Shown here: in pieces, positions 23,203 through 30,425 of the stretch
How the letters are laid out: each line of letters starts with the position of its first letter
Position numbering within the stretch: position 1 is the first letter of the stretch
DNA from: Propionibacteriaceae bacterium
GTDB lineage: Bacteria; Actinomycetota; Actinomycetes; Propionibacteriales; Propionibacteriaceae
Direction: 5' to 3'
NCBI GenBank assembly: GCA_031272805.1
Contig: JAISTC010000018.1
Span: 1 to 33,599, forward strand
Length of the DNA: 33,599 nucleotides
Notes under the pieces: generated by a model
The model's input: only the letters and a program-made list of their open reading frames with translations
Database searches by the model: none
Told to the model about the DNA's origin: nothing
Translations under genes and position numbers: made by a program

Positions 23203-24799
23203 CGGCGCCGGCGCCCGCGCCGCCCTCGGCGTCGCGGCCCTGGTCTGGCGGACCAACTTGCGCTCGGCCTTGGGCTGGGCCGGCGTGGTCGGCGTCGTCA
23301 TTGTGTTCAACGCGCTGGGGTATGTCCGCAGCTTCCCGGCGGCCGCCGACCGCCAGGTGGCCGTGTCCTCCATGCAGTCCGGCGGCATCCGCCTCCTGTT
23401 CGGCCCGGCCTGGCACGTGGACACCGTGGCGGGCTTCACGTCGTGGCGGGCGGCGCTGCTCTCGCTCATCCTGTCCGTCTGGGCCATCGGCACGGCGACG
23501 CGCGCCTATCGCGGGGCCGAGGAAGTGGGGTCCTGGAAGGTGTTGGCGAGCGGCCGCTTGACCCGCGGCGAGGTCTTCGCCGCCACCGCGGGCGGGCTGG
23601 CCGCGCTGGCCGGGCCCGTCTGGTTGCTGGTGTCCGCCGCCACCGCCCTCAGCGCCCTGGTCACGGACAGCCTCCAGCCGGTCGCGGACTACGCGTTCTT
23701 CGGGCTGATCCTGACGTTACCGCCCCTCGTCTGCCTCGGGCTGGGGGCCCTGTGCAGCCAGGTCATGCCCCACCGGCGGTCCGCGTTGGGCCTGGCCATC
23801 GCCGCGGTCGCGGCCCTCTACCTGCTGCGCGGCGTGGCCGATGTCCAGGACTCGGCGTGGGCGTGGGCCTCGCCCTTCGGCTGGGTCGAGCGGGTGGAAG
23901 CGCTCGTCGCGCCCCGCTACGGCGTGACCGCCCTGTTCATCCTGGCGGCCGTCGTTCTGTTCGACCTGGCCTGGCTCGGCGAACGGCGGCGCGACGGCGC
24001 GGCTGCCCTCGTGCGACCGCGCGACGAGCGGCCCGACCGCCTGGCCCTGTTGGGTTCGGTCGTCGGCGCCCCCCTCCGGCTGAACGCCCGCCACATCATC
24101 GGCTGGTGCGCCGGCCTGAGCCTGCTCGGCGTGGTCACGGCCCTCGTGACCGACGAGGGGGGCCGCTTGACGGCGGCGTCCGAGCAACTCAGCGTCATTC
24201 TGGGCGAAACCGGCGAGTACGACGGCGCCCAGGGCTACCTGGCTCTCGTCTTCGTCGCGTTGGGGACGGTCGTCGCGCTGGGGGGCGCCGGTTTCACGAC
24301 GTCGCTGCTGCGGCAGGAGACGTCCGGCCAGTCACGCTCGATCCTGGCTCGTCCGGTGCGCCGTCTGGCGCTGGTCGGCGCCGACGCCTTGACGGATGTG
24401 GCGGCCCTGGTGGTCATCTCCGCGGGGGCGGGGACCGGGGTGTGGCTGGCCTTGCTGGCCCAGGAGGCAGACCTCTCGTGGGCCGCCGCCGCGACGGCCG
24501 CGCTGACCTGGCTGTCGGCCGCCCTCGTCACGTACGCCCTCGGCCTGGCCGTTCTCGGCTGGCGGCCCATGTTCGCCCCTGGCCTGGCCTACGCCTTCGC
24601 CACCTGCTCATTCTTGCTCGACATCATCGGCTCGGCCGTCAAGGCGCCGGAGTGGCTGCTGAACCTGTCGTTCTGGCACCACGTCCCGGACGTCCCCCGG
24701 GAACAGCCCGGGTGGGGCTTCTGCCTGTGGACCGGTGTGGCCGTTGCGGTGCTCGCGGGCGTGGGCGCCGCTGGTTACCGCAGGCGTGACCTGGCCTGA
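23189..24799 (+). CDS. ABC exporter permease, polyketide-antibiotic exporter type
   Basis: A 536-residue membrane protein with about 12 hydrophobic segments in two similar halves, as in the tetronasin-resistance (TnrB3-like) permeases. The region GTATRAYRGAEEVGSWKVLA (near residue 94) followed by SGRLTRGEVFAA is a hallmark I associate with that group, and a related LLRQETSGQSRSILARPVRR appears in the second half (near 373). It pairs with the ATPase encoded upstream, with which it overlaps by 14 bases. Export of an antibiotic or lipid-like compound is likely; the substrate is unknown, though the overlapping prenyltransferase gene hints at a hydrophobic product. Confidence 0.85.
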   Translation: MAERDGAGARAALGVAALVWRTNLRSALGWAGVVGVVIVFNALGYVRSFPAAADRQVAVSSMQSGGIRLLFGPAWHVDTVAGFTSWRAALLSLILSVWAIGTATRAYRGAEEVGSWKVLASGRLTRGEVFAATAGGLAALAGPVWLLVSAATALSALVTDSLQPVADYAFFGLILTLPPLVCLGLGALCSQVMPHRRSALGLAIAAVAALYLLRGVADVQDSAWAWASPFGWVERVEALVAPRYGVTALFILAAVVLFDLAWLGERRRDGAAALVRPRDERPDRLALLGSVVGAPLRLNARHIIGWCAGLSLLGVVTALVTDEGGRLTAASEQLSVILGETGEYDGAQGYLALVFVALGTVVALGGAGFTTSLLRQETSGQSRSILARPVRRLALVGADALTDVAALVVISAGAGTGVWLALLAQEADLSWAAAATAALTWLSAALVTYALGLAVLGWRPMFAPGLAYAFATCSFLLDIIGSAVKAPEWLLNLSFWHHVPDVPREQPGWGFCLWTGVAVAVLAGVGAAGYRRRDLA

Positions 24800-24835
24800 C
24801 CGCGAGATGCCTCGGGAGTGTCGGCTGGCGGCCGC

Positions 24836-24892
24836 GGTATCAGGTGCCGCCGCCCGGGCTCGTTCCTCGCCAGGGCCGCGGCGCCTGGCACC
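24836..24892. repeat. Hairpin repeat (family A) at a convergent junction
   Basis: The arm at 24836-24850 (GGTATCAGGTGCCGC) pairs with 24878-24892, with one mismatch and two wobbles. The loop has GCTCGTTCCTCGC (24858-24870), identical to the loop in the repeats at 90-150 and 30366-30425. It lies between the ABC permease (plus) and the MalG-like gene (minus), and so is a probable bidirectional terminator. Confidence 0.8.
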
Positions 24893-24904
24893 TCAGCCTC
24901 GGGC

Positions 24905-25777
24905 CTAGCCCTTGACGGCGCCGGCGACCAAGCCGCTGGTCAGGCGGCCTTGGACCAGGAGGAAGAACACGATGACCGGGAGGGCCACCAGCGAGCTGGC
25001 CGCCATGACCTGGCCCCAGTCGACCTCGCGGGTGTTGGACTGCTGGACGAAGCCGCGGAGCCACAGCGGCAGCGTCCGGGACGACTCCTTCTGCATGATG
25101 ACGAGGGCGATCGTGAACTCGTTCCACGCCTGGAGGAACGCGTACACGCCCGACGCCACCAGGCCCGGGGCCAGCAGCGGGAACGTGATGCGGAAGAACG
25201 CGCCGGTCCGGGTCGCCCCGTCGACCATGGCGGCCTCCTCCAGGTCGGCCGGGACACCGGCGACGAAGCCGCGCAGCATCCAGATCGTGAACGGCACGAC
25301 CGCGGCCGTGTACAGGCCGGCCAGGCCGATGGCCGTGTTGAGGAGCCCGACCGAGCTCATCATCTTGTACTGGGCGATGAACAGGCCTTCGGCCGGGAGC
25401 ATCTGGATGAACAGGACGGCCAGGACGAAGCCCTGGCGGCCCTTGAACTTGTAGCGGGAGATCGCCAGGGCCGCGCAGAACGCGAACAGCAGGCACAGCA
25501 CGACGGCGGTCAGCGTGACGATGAGGGACGTCTTGAGCGCCGGGAAGAACGTGCCGCCCGAGAGCACGGCCCGGAAGTTGTTGAGCGAGCCGCCGAACGG
25601 CAGGAAGCGGGGCGTCGGCGAGTTGAGGACGGCGTTCGGCAGGAGCGACGAGTTGACCATCCAGTAGACCGGGAACACCCACACGATGGCGAGGGCGACG
25701 GCGGCGATGGACGCGATGATCTTGCCGACCTTGATGTGGCGGTTGGCCTTCGGGGCGGCGCTGAGTGCGGTGCTCAC
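24905..25777 (-). CDS. Carbohydrate ABC transporter permease, MalG type
   Basis: A 290-residue inner-membrane subunit of a CUT1-type sugar importer with six hydrophobic segments and the coupling loop EAAMVDGATRTGAFFRITFP (near residue 198). I chose GTG 25777: it overlaps the upstream permease stop (GTGA) and follows AAGGAGG. The longer open frame to 26275 is a shadow of the upstream gene. It ends the operon in the order regulator, binding protein, MalF, MalG. No ATPase gene is present, so a shared MsiK-like ATPase encoded elsewhere probably energises it, as in many actinobacteria. Confidence 0.93.
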   Translation of the reverse strand: MSTALSAAPKANRHIKVGKIIASIAAVALAIVWVFPVYWMVNSSLLPNAVLNSPTPRFLPFGGSLNNFRAVLSGGTFFPALKTSLIVTLTAVVLCLLFAFCAALAISRYKFKGRQGFVLAVLFIQMLPAEGLFIAQYKMMSSVGLLNTAIGLAGLYTAAVVPFTIWMLRGFVAGVPADLEEAAMVDGATRTGAFFRITFPLLAPGLVASGVYAFLQAWNEFTIALVIMQKESSRTLPLWLRGFVQQSNTREVDWGQVMAASSLVALPVIVFFLLVQGRLTSGLVAGAVKG

Positions 25778-26691
25778 GCGGCATCCTCCTTCATGAGCGA
25801 GCGGACGTAGGGGGCGGACAGGACCATGGTCAGGATGAGGACGAACACGCTCATCGCGGCGGCCATGCCGAAGTCGGACGACCCCGTGCCGACCCGGTAG
25901 ATGTACGTGCCCAGCAGGTCGGTCGAGGCCAGTGGCGCGCCGGCGTCCTGGAGCAGGCGGATCTGGGTGAACACGCGGAGGTCCCAGATGATCTGCAGCA
26001 GCAGCACGATCATGAGGACCGGCCGGATCATCGGGACCGTGATCTGCGTGAAGCGGCGCCAGCCCGAGGCGCCGTCGAGCTGGGCGGCCTCCATCACCTC
26101 GGGGGAAATCTGCGTCAGGCCGGCGTAGACGGAGAAGGACACGAACGGGACGGACATCCAGACGACGATGATCGTGGCCACGAGGTAGAACGAGAGGGGC
26201 TTCTCCAACCAGTTGTGGTTGGTGAAGTTGAAACCGATGTGGTTGAGGAGCCAGTTGACGACGCCGATGTGCCACTGGAACAGCCAGACCCAGACGGTCA
26301 TCGCGGCGACCACGGGCATGGCCCAGGCCAGCAGGAGGCCGATCTGGAGGATGAGGCGGCAGGCCTTGCCGACCGCGTTCATGAGGACGGCCAGGGCCAC
26401 GCCGATGACGACGGTGACGACGGCGTTGACGAGGCAGAACGCGACGGACCGGACGACGACGGCCCAGATTTGGGAGTCACGGAAGAGGTTGAGGTAGTTG
26501 GCCAGGCCGACGAAGGGCGCGGGCTGGCCGAACTGCTGGGCCAGGCCGTACTGCTTGAGCGACGTCACGATCTGCCAGCCGACCGGGTAGGCCAGCGCGG
26601 CCAACAAGATGGCCACCGCCGGGATGAGGAGGGCGTAGGGGGCGACGTGGAAACGTCGTCTCTGCGCGGGTGGGACGGTGGCGGTCGTCAT
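25774..26691 (-). CDS. Carbohydrate ABC transporter permease, MalF type
   Basis: A 305-residue first permease of the sugar importer, with six hydrophobic segments and the coupling loop EAAQLDGASGWRRFTQITVP (near residue 221). It has the short N-terminus usual in Gram-positive relatives (no long MalF periplasmic loop). Its GTGA overlap with the MalG-like gene implies coupled synthesis, and a strong hairpin lies between it and the binding-protein gene. AGAGG before the ATG is a plausible ribosome site. Confidence 0.93.
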   Translation of the reverse strand: MTTATVPPAQRRRFHVAPYALLIPAVAILLAALAYPVGWQIVTSLKQYGLAQQFGQPAPFVGLANYLNLFRDSQIWAVVVRSVAFCLVNAVVTVVIGVALAVLMNAVGKACRLILQIGLLLAWAMPVVAAMTVWVWLFQWHIGVVNWLLNHIGFNFTNHNWLEKPLSFYLVATIIVVWMSVPFVSFSVYAGLTQISPEVMEAAQLDGASGWRRFTQITVPMIRPVLMIVLLLQIIWDLRVFTQIRLLQDAGAPLASTDLLGTYIYRVGTGSSDFGMAAAMSVFVLILTMVLSAPYVRSLMKEDAA

Positions 26692-26758
26692 GGTGGGGCC
26701 TCTTTCGGTGGGACATGGGGATGGGGTAGGTGGGGGAGGGCCGGGCGGGGGCCCAGGG

Positions 26759-26792
26759 GGCGGGCCCTGGGGAGTGCCCCCCAGGACCCGCC
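26759..26792 (-). terminator. Intercistronic hairpin between sugar-binding protein and permease genes
   Basis: Bases 26759-26772 pair with 26779-26792 (14 positions, one mismatch) around a six-base loop. In the minus-strand operon it follows the binding-protein stop and precedes the MalF-like gene, a position typical of hairpins that favour binding-protein excess. Confidence 0.65.
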
Positions 26793-26801
26793 GGCTTGGG
26801 T

Positions 26802-28172
26802 TTACTTGCCGTTGAGCATCGGGGTGAGGATCTCGTCGTACTCGGCGGCCAGCGCCGTGACGTCGCCACCCTCAGCGACCTTCTGGAAGAACTCCTCGAG
26901 CTTGCCGGAGCCTTCGACCGTGGCCCAGCCCGGGGCCGCCGGCGTCAGCTTGGCGTTCGACGCGGACTCGACCAGGGCGGTCGTGAACTCGTCGGAGCCC
27001 ATCGCGGAGACGTAGTCCGAGTTGGCCGGGCCGAGGCCGTTCTGGGCCAGGAGCGTCTGGTACTCGGCGGAGAAGATGATCCGCATGAGGTCCTTGGCGC
27101 CCTCGACGTGCTGGGACTTGGCGGAGATGGCGATGTTCGAGCCGCCGGCGAAGACCGGGGCGGGCTTGCCGTCGTTGCCCGGGAGGACAAAGACGCCGAA
27201 CTTCTCGTCGTTCCAGACGCGGTTGCCGTCGGCGTCCAGGTCGCCGATCGACCAGTGCGCCCAACCCGGGGCCATGATCGTGGCGGCGGCGAGGGCCGTC
27301 GCGGTCGTCGTGCCGTCCTCGGCGGTCGAGGAGTCGGAGTCGTTGAAGTAGAGCCACGGGGACTCGTCCTTCATCGTCCGCGGCGCCTTCGAGGCGGTCT
27401 GCTGGATCTGCTGGAGCTGCTCGAGGCCCTTGATCGTGTTCGGGTCGGACAGGGTCGACGTCCACGTGCCGTTCTCGTACTTGGCGAGGTCACCGCCGTT
27501 GGCGAAGATCCAGGAGATGCCGTTGCGCCAGTCCTGGCCACCGATGAAGAAGCCGGAGAAGTCCGGGATGTTGTTCGGGTTGGCCTCGGCCAGCGTGGCG
27601 ACGGTCGAGTTGAACTCGTCCAGCGTCGTCGGGACCGAGACGCCGGCGGCGGCGTAGATGTCCTTGCGGTAGAACATGTAGCGCGAGCCGAAGTAGTAGG
27701 GCAGCGCGTACTCCTTGCCGTCGACCGAGCCGACCTCGACGAAGCCCTGGAGCAGCTTCGAGCCACCCAGCTCCTCGTACATGTCGGAGATGTCGAGGAA
27801 GGCGCCCACGTTCGTGAACGTCGGGGCCTGCGTGTTGCCGATCTCCGTCACGTCCGGCGTGTTGGCCGGGTCGGGCAGCGAGGTCGTCAGCTTGGCGATG
27901 ATGTCGCCCCAGGACTGCTCCTCGATGGTCAGCGTGCCGCCGTTGACTTCCTTGTACTCCTTGATCAGGTAGTCGCGGAGGTCCTGGGGCGTGTCGCCGC
28001 CGATCAGCCAGAACGTGATGTTCTCGCCGGTCTGGGCGGCCTCGGTGGTGGCGGGGGCCTCGGACGCCGAGGCGGACGTCGCGGCGGAGCCGCTGCCGCT
28101 GTCGCTCCCGCAACCGGTCAGGGCCAGGGCGGCCGCCGTGGCGACGGCTGCCATGGACAGGATGCGTTTCAT
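26802..28172 (-). CDS. Sugar ABC transporter substrate-binding lipoprotein, family 1
   Basis: A 456-residue lipid-anchored sugar receptor. The signal segment MKRILSMAAVATAAALAL is followed by lipobox LTGC (Cys about 21) and a Ser/Gly-rich linker. The mature part has the family 1 pattern, starting ENITFWLIGGD and including VTEIGNTQAP and LPYYFGSRYMFYRKDI. It lies only 21 bases after the ROK regulator stop, in which AAAGGA serves as ribosome site. The substrate is not determinable from sequence; the link with a ROK repressor suggests a mono- or oligosaccharide. Confidence 0.93.
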   Translation of the reverse strand: MKRILSMAAVATAAALALTGCGSDSGSGSAATSASASEAPATTEAAQTGENITFWLIGGDTPQDLRDYLIKEYKEVNGGTLTIEEQSWGDIIAKLTTSLPDPANTPDVTEIGNTQAPTFTNVGAFLDISDMYEELGGSKLLQGFVEVGSVDGKEYALPYYFGSRYMFYRKDIYAAAGVSVPTTLDEFNSTVATLAEANPNNIPDFSGFFIGGQDWRNGISWIFANGGDLAKYENGTWTSTLSDPNTIKGLEQLQQIQQTASKAPRTMKDESPWLYFNDSDSSTAEDGTTTATALAAATIMAPGWAHWSIGDLDADGNRVWNDEKFGVFVLPGNDGKPAPVFAGGSNIAISAKSQHVEGAKDLMRIIFSAEYQTLLAQNGLGPANSDYVSAMGSDEFTTALVESASNAKLTPAAPGWATVEGSGKLEEFFQKVAEGGDVTALAAEYDEILTPMLNGK

Positions 28173-28193
28173 GGGGTTCCTTTCTTGGGGTTT

Positions 28194-29327
28194 CTATCGA
28201 ACGCCGAGCCGGCGCCTCAGAACGAGGGCGGCGGCGCCGAGAATGACGGCGTCGTCGCCCAAGGTGGAATGGGTCAGTTGGGCCGGGCCGCGGAAATCGA
28301 CCCGGGTGTCCTCGGTCAGGGTGGCCTGGGCGGCCGCCAGGAGCGGTCCGTCGAGCAGGTCACGGGGTCCGCCGAGGATCACCTGGCTGAGGTCGAGGAC
28401 CGCCACGACGGGGGCGAGGACCGTGCCGAGGTGGCGGCCGGCCGCGGCCAGGATCTCGTCGTGGTGGCCGGGGTCATCGGCCAGGCGCTGGGTGAGGTGG
28501 GGGGTGGCGAGCCACGTCTCCAGGCAGCCCCGCTTGCCGCAGCGGCAGGGCGCGCCGTCGGGCTCGACGACGACGTGGCCGATCTCGCCGGCCGCGCTGT
28601 TCTCGCCTAGGACCGGGGTCCCGCCGACGAGGAGGGCCGCGCCGAGACCGCCGACGATCTGGAGGCGGAGGAGGTTGGCGGAGCCGCCGGCGAAGCGGTG
28701 CTCCGCCTGGGCGGCCAGGTTGGCGTCGTTGGCGACGTCGGCGGGGAGGCCGAGGGCGGCCTCCAGGTGGGCCGCCAGGTTGACGTCGCGCCAGCCGAGG
28801 GAGGTCGCGTTGAGGACGACGCCGTCGGCGTCGACCAGGCCCGGGCTGCCGACGCCGAGGCCGGCGGCCGGGTGGGTGGCGGCCCGCTGGAGGTCGCGCG
28901 CCAGTTCGGTCACCGTGGCCAGCGCCGCGTCGCCGCGGGCGCCGGCGAGCGGCCGGTCGACGCGGTGGACGACCTCGCCCTGGAGGGAGAGGATCGCGCC
29001 GTGCAGCGTGACCTGGTCGGACAGGTCGATGGCGAGGAGGTCACGCGCGTCCGGGACCAGCGCCAGCGCCGTGCCGGGCTTGCCGGGGCGGACCTGCTCG
29101 TTGGGGCCGGCTTCGCGGATGAGGCCGTCGTCGAGGAGCTCGGCCACGAGGTCGGACACGGTCACGCGGGTCAGCCCGGTCTGGCGGGCGAGGTCGGCGC
29201 GGGACAGGCCGGAGTGGTCGTAGAGAGTCTGGAGAACGAGGGCAATGTTGTTCCGGCGGCCGTCCTCTGGTCGGATGAGCCGCCGGGCCCGGGTCCCGCT
29301 CGATCGAGGGGTGGTCCTCGTTGACAT
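28194..29327 (-). CDS. ROK-family transcriptional repressor
   Basis: A 377-residue regulator with an N-terminal winged helix (about residues 25-85, LSRADLARQTGLTRVTVSDL at 41-60) and a sugar-kinase-like ROK domain. The ROK Zn site CRCGKRGCLE is at about 261-270 and the preceding GEIGHV at 247-252. It very likely controls the sugar importer encoded behind it in the same transcript and itself, since an inverted repeat overlaps its own promoter. ATG 29327 is chosen because a -10 box ends seven bases upstream and no Shine-Dalgarno site exists; the longer open frame to 29648 runs through dispersed repeats. The DNA-binding domain makes it a repressor rather than a glucokinase. Confidence 0.93.
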   Translation of the reverse strand: MSTRTTPRSSGTRARRLIRPEDGRRNNIALVLQTLYDHSGLSRADLARQTGLTRVTVSDLVAELLDDGLIREAGPNEQVRPGKPGTALALVPDARDLLAIDLSDQVTLHGAILSLQGEVVHRVDRPLAGARGDAALATVTELARDLQRAATHPAAGLGVGSPGLVDADGVVLNATSLGWRDVNLAAHLEAALGLPADVANDANLAAQAEHRFAGGSANLLRLQIVGGLGAALLVGGTPVLGENSAAGEIGHVVVEPDGAPCRCGKRGCLETWLATPHLTQRLADDPGHHDEILAAAGRHLGTVLAPVVAVLDLSQVILGGPRDLLDGPLLAAAQATLTEDTRVDFRGPAQLTHSTLGDDAVILGAAALVLRRRLGVR

Positions 29328-29331
29328 GTTT

Positions 29332-29363
29332 GTTAGTAAACCTAACGAACTAAGAAAAATCAA
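29332..29363 (-). promoter_or_regulatory. Leaderless promoter of the ROK-sugar operon with operator-like inverted repeat
   Basis: On the minus strand TTGATT (29358-29363), 17 bases, then TTTACT (29335-29340), then seven bases to ATG 29327. This is a well-spaced promoter with transcription starting at the start codon. GTTAG (29332-29336) and CTAAC (29342-29346) form an inverted repeat straddling the -10, similar to the A/T-rich operators of ROK repressors, which suggests autorepression. Confidence 0.65.
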
Positions 29364-29438
29364 GCCCAGCGGCGATGGGAACGCAGACTGAGACCAATTC
29401 GTTATCTTTCGGCCCGCGGGAAGCGTGGCTTGGGGGCT

Positions 29439-29587
29439 GTCATCCCGGCGGAAGTCGGGATCTTTCCTCCGGCGGTCGACTGCCCGGGGTCCAAGATCCC
29501 GGCTTTCGCCGGGATGACAACGGTTTGGGATGACACGGGGTTCCCTTCGGCGGCGGGGGAAGGTCCCGGCTTGCGCCGGGATGACAA
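29439..29587. repeat. Dispersed hairpin repeat, family B
   Basis: A diverged direct copy (GTCATCCCGGCGGAAGTCGG at 29439) is followed by inverted copies, GATCCCGGCTTTCGCCGGGA at about 29494 and GTCCCGGCTTGCGCCGGGAT near 29563, each ending in ATGACAACGG. Same family as 3313-3465. Confidence 0.85.
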
Positions 29588-29624
29588 CGGTTTGGGATGG
29601 CAGGGCGGCCAGATGGCGGAGGAG

Positions 29625-29671
29625 GGGCCGGTGCCAGGATCGCCTCACCTACTGGTCCCCGGCACCGGCCC
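29625..29671. terminator. Inverted repeat with 25-base loop
   Basis: GGGCCGGTGCC (29625-29635) pairs perfectly with GGCACCGGCCC (29661-29671). The loop is long and no gene ends nearby on either strand, so its role as a terminator is uncertain; it may insulate the downstream promoter. Confidence 0.4.
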
Positions 29672-29809
29672 GGCCCGGAATCGGTGCGACCGGGGCGTCC
29701 TCCGGACCCGGTCATCTCCGGGCCAACCGAACGGCAATCCCGGGGGGAGGTCGCCGTCCGGCCGACCGAGTGGCGGTCTCTCAACCGCTGCTTCGAGATT
29801 ATCAGCGTC

Positions 29810-29860
29810 TGTTGAAGACTTCAACAAAATGATGACAATGTCTCATTGTTGTGGGATACT
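29810..29860 (+). promoter_or_regulatory. Promoter with two palindromes upstream of the small HTH gene
   Basis: ATGACA (29832-29837), 17 bases, GATACT (29855-29860) make a good promoter. The perfect palindrome TGTTGAAGACTTCAACA (29810-29826) lies just upstream of the -35, and ACAATG-TCT-CATTGT (29835-29849) lies between the -35 and -10, where a bound protein would block polymerase. The leader to ATG 29915 is about 48 bases. Confidence 0.6.
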
Positions 29861-29914
29861 CAGGGCGCGGGGGCGACACCTGGCCCCCGCACTGGCCTCA
29901 TTCCGGGGGGAAAC

Positions 29915-30304
29915 ATGGCCGACCTCACCGACGCCGCCGGCGCGTCCGCTCTCGCCGGCGCCCTGGCGACCCTCTCCGCCGCCGGGGCCCGCCTTGTCGT
30001 CGAGGCGCCCGACGGCACTCCGCTGGCCGAGCTCAGCCTCAACCTCCTGGCCCCGGCCCCGCCAGCCGCTGAGCCCGAACCTCCGGCCGACGTGGCGGAC
30101 CTGGCCACGACCGCGCTGGTCCACGCCGTGGCCGCCGTCGGCGTGCCCGTCGACCTCATGCACAAACGCCACAAACTCGCCGTCGTCGCCGACCTCGACC
30201 GGCAGGGCTTCTTCCGCCTCAAGAACTCGGTCGAGCGCGCCGCCGCCGCGCTCCACGTGACGCGGTACACGGTCTACAACTATCTGAAGGAGCTGGGGGC
30301 CTGA
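29915..30304 (+). CDS. Short protein with YheO/DauR-type helix-turn-helix
   Basis: A 129-residue protein. The C-terminal part (DRQGFFRLKNSVERAAAALH then VTRYTVYNYLKELGA, about 94-129) matches by eye the HTH_22 domain of YheO/DauR-like regulators. Those proteins normally also have a PAS-like sensor domain and about 200-240 residues. Here only a short N-terminal section (ARLVVEAPDGTPLAELSLNL, about 25-44) and an Ala/Pro linker precede a middle helical stretch (LVHAVAAVGVPVDLMHKRHK). It is therefore a mini-regulator or an anti-repressor-like form. ATG 29915 follows GGGGGG. The gene is convergent with metQNI and has an unusually elaborate promoter, suggesting autoregulation. The target is unknown; the methionine operon is a guess from position. 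Confidence 0.7.
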   Translation: MADLTDAAGASALAGALATLSAAGARLVVEAPDGTPLAELSLNLLAPAPPAAEPEPPADVADLATTALVHAVAAVGVPVDLMHKRHKLAVVADLDRQGFFRLKNSVERAAAALHVTRYTVYNYLKELGA

Positions 30305-30316
30305 GCGGTGTCTGGC

Positions 30317-30365
30317 GCGGCGCCACGGTGTCGGAGCGGTGTTTCGCGGGCGGCGCCACGGTGTC
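30317..30365. repeat. Short direct repeat
   Basis: GCGGCGCCACGGTGTC occurs at 30317-30332 and again at 30350-30365, 33 bases apart, just before the family A hairpin. It resembles the GCGGCGCC-bearing direct repeats at 1446-1487. Confidence 0.55.
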
Positions 30366-30425
30366 AGGCCCGCTGGCTGTCGCTCGTTCCTCGCTCCGTA
30401 GCCAGCGTGCCCGACCCCGTGGCCT
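30366..30425. repeat. Family A hairpin repeat at a convergent junction
   Basis: These 60 bases are identical to 89-148. The hairpin arms CGCTGGCT and AGCCAGCG enclose the loop with GCTCGTTCCTCGC (30382-30394). The copy lies between the small HTH gene (plus) and metI (minus), reaching two bases into the end of metI, and is a likely bidirectional terminator. Confidence 0.85.

Larger units (their letters stand above)
29328..29914. other. Gene-free divergent region of repeats and two promoters
   Basis: The stretch between the ROK operon and the small HTH gene holds no gene I can support. From left to right it contains the ROK promoter and operator, family B repeats (29439-29587), a hairpin (29625-29671), and a promoter with two palindromes (29810-29860). 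An A+T-rich pocket marks each promoter. Confidence 0.7.

Noticed and set aside
24905..26275. 456-residue version of the MalG-like permease
   Set aside because: The first 166 codons are a frame shadow of the MalF-like gene; GTG 25777 overlaps the upstream stop and has AAGGAGG.
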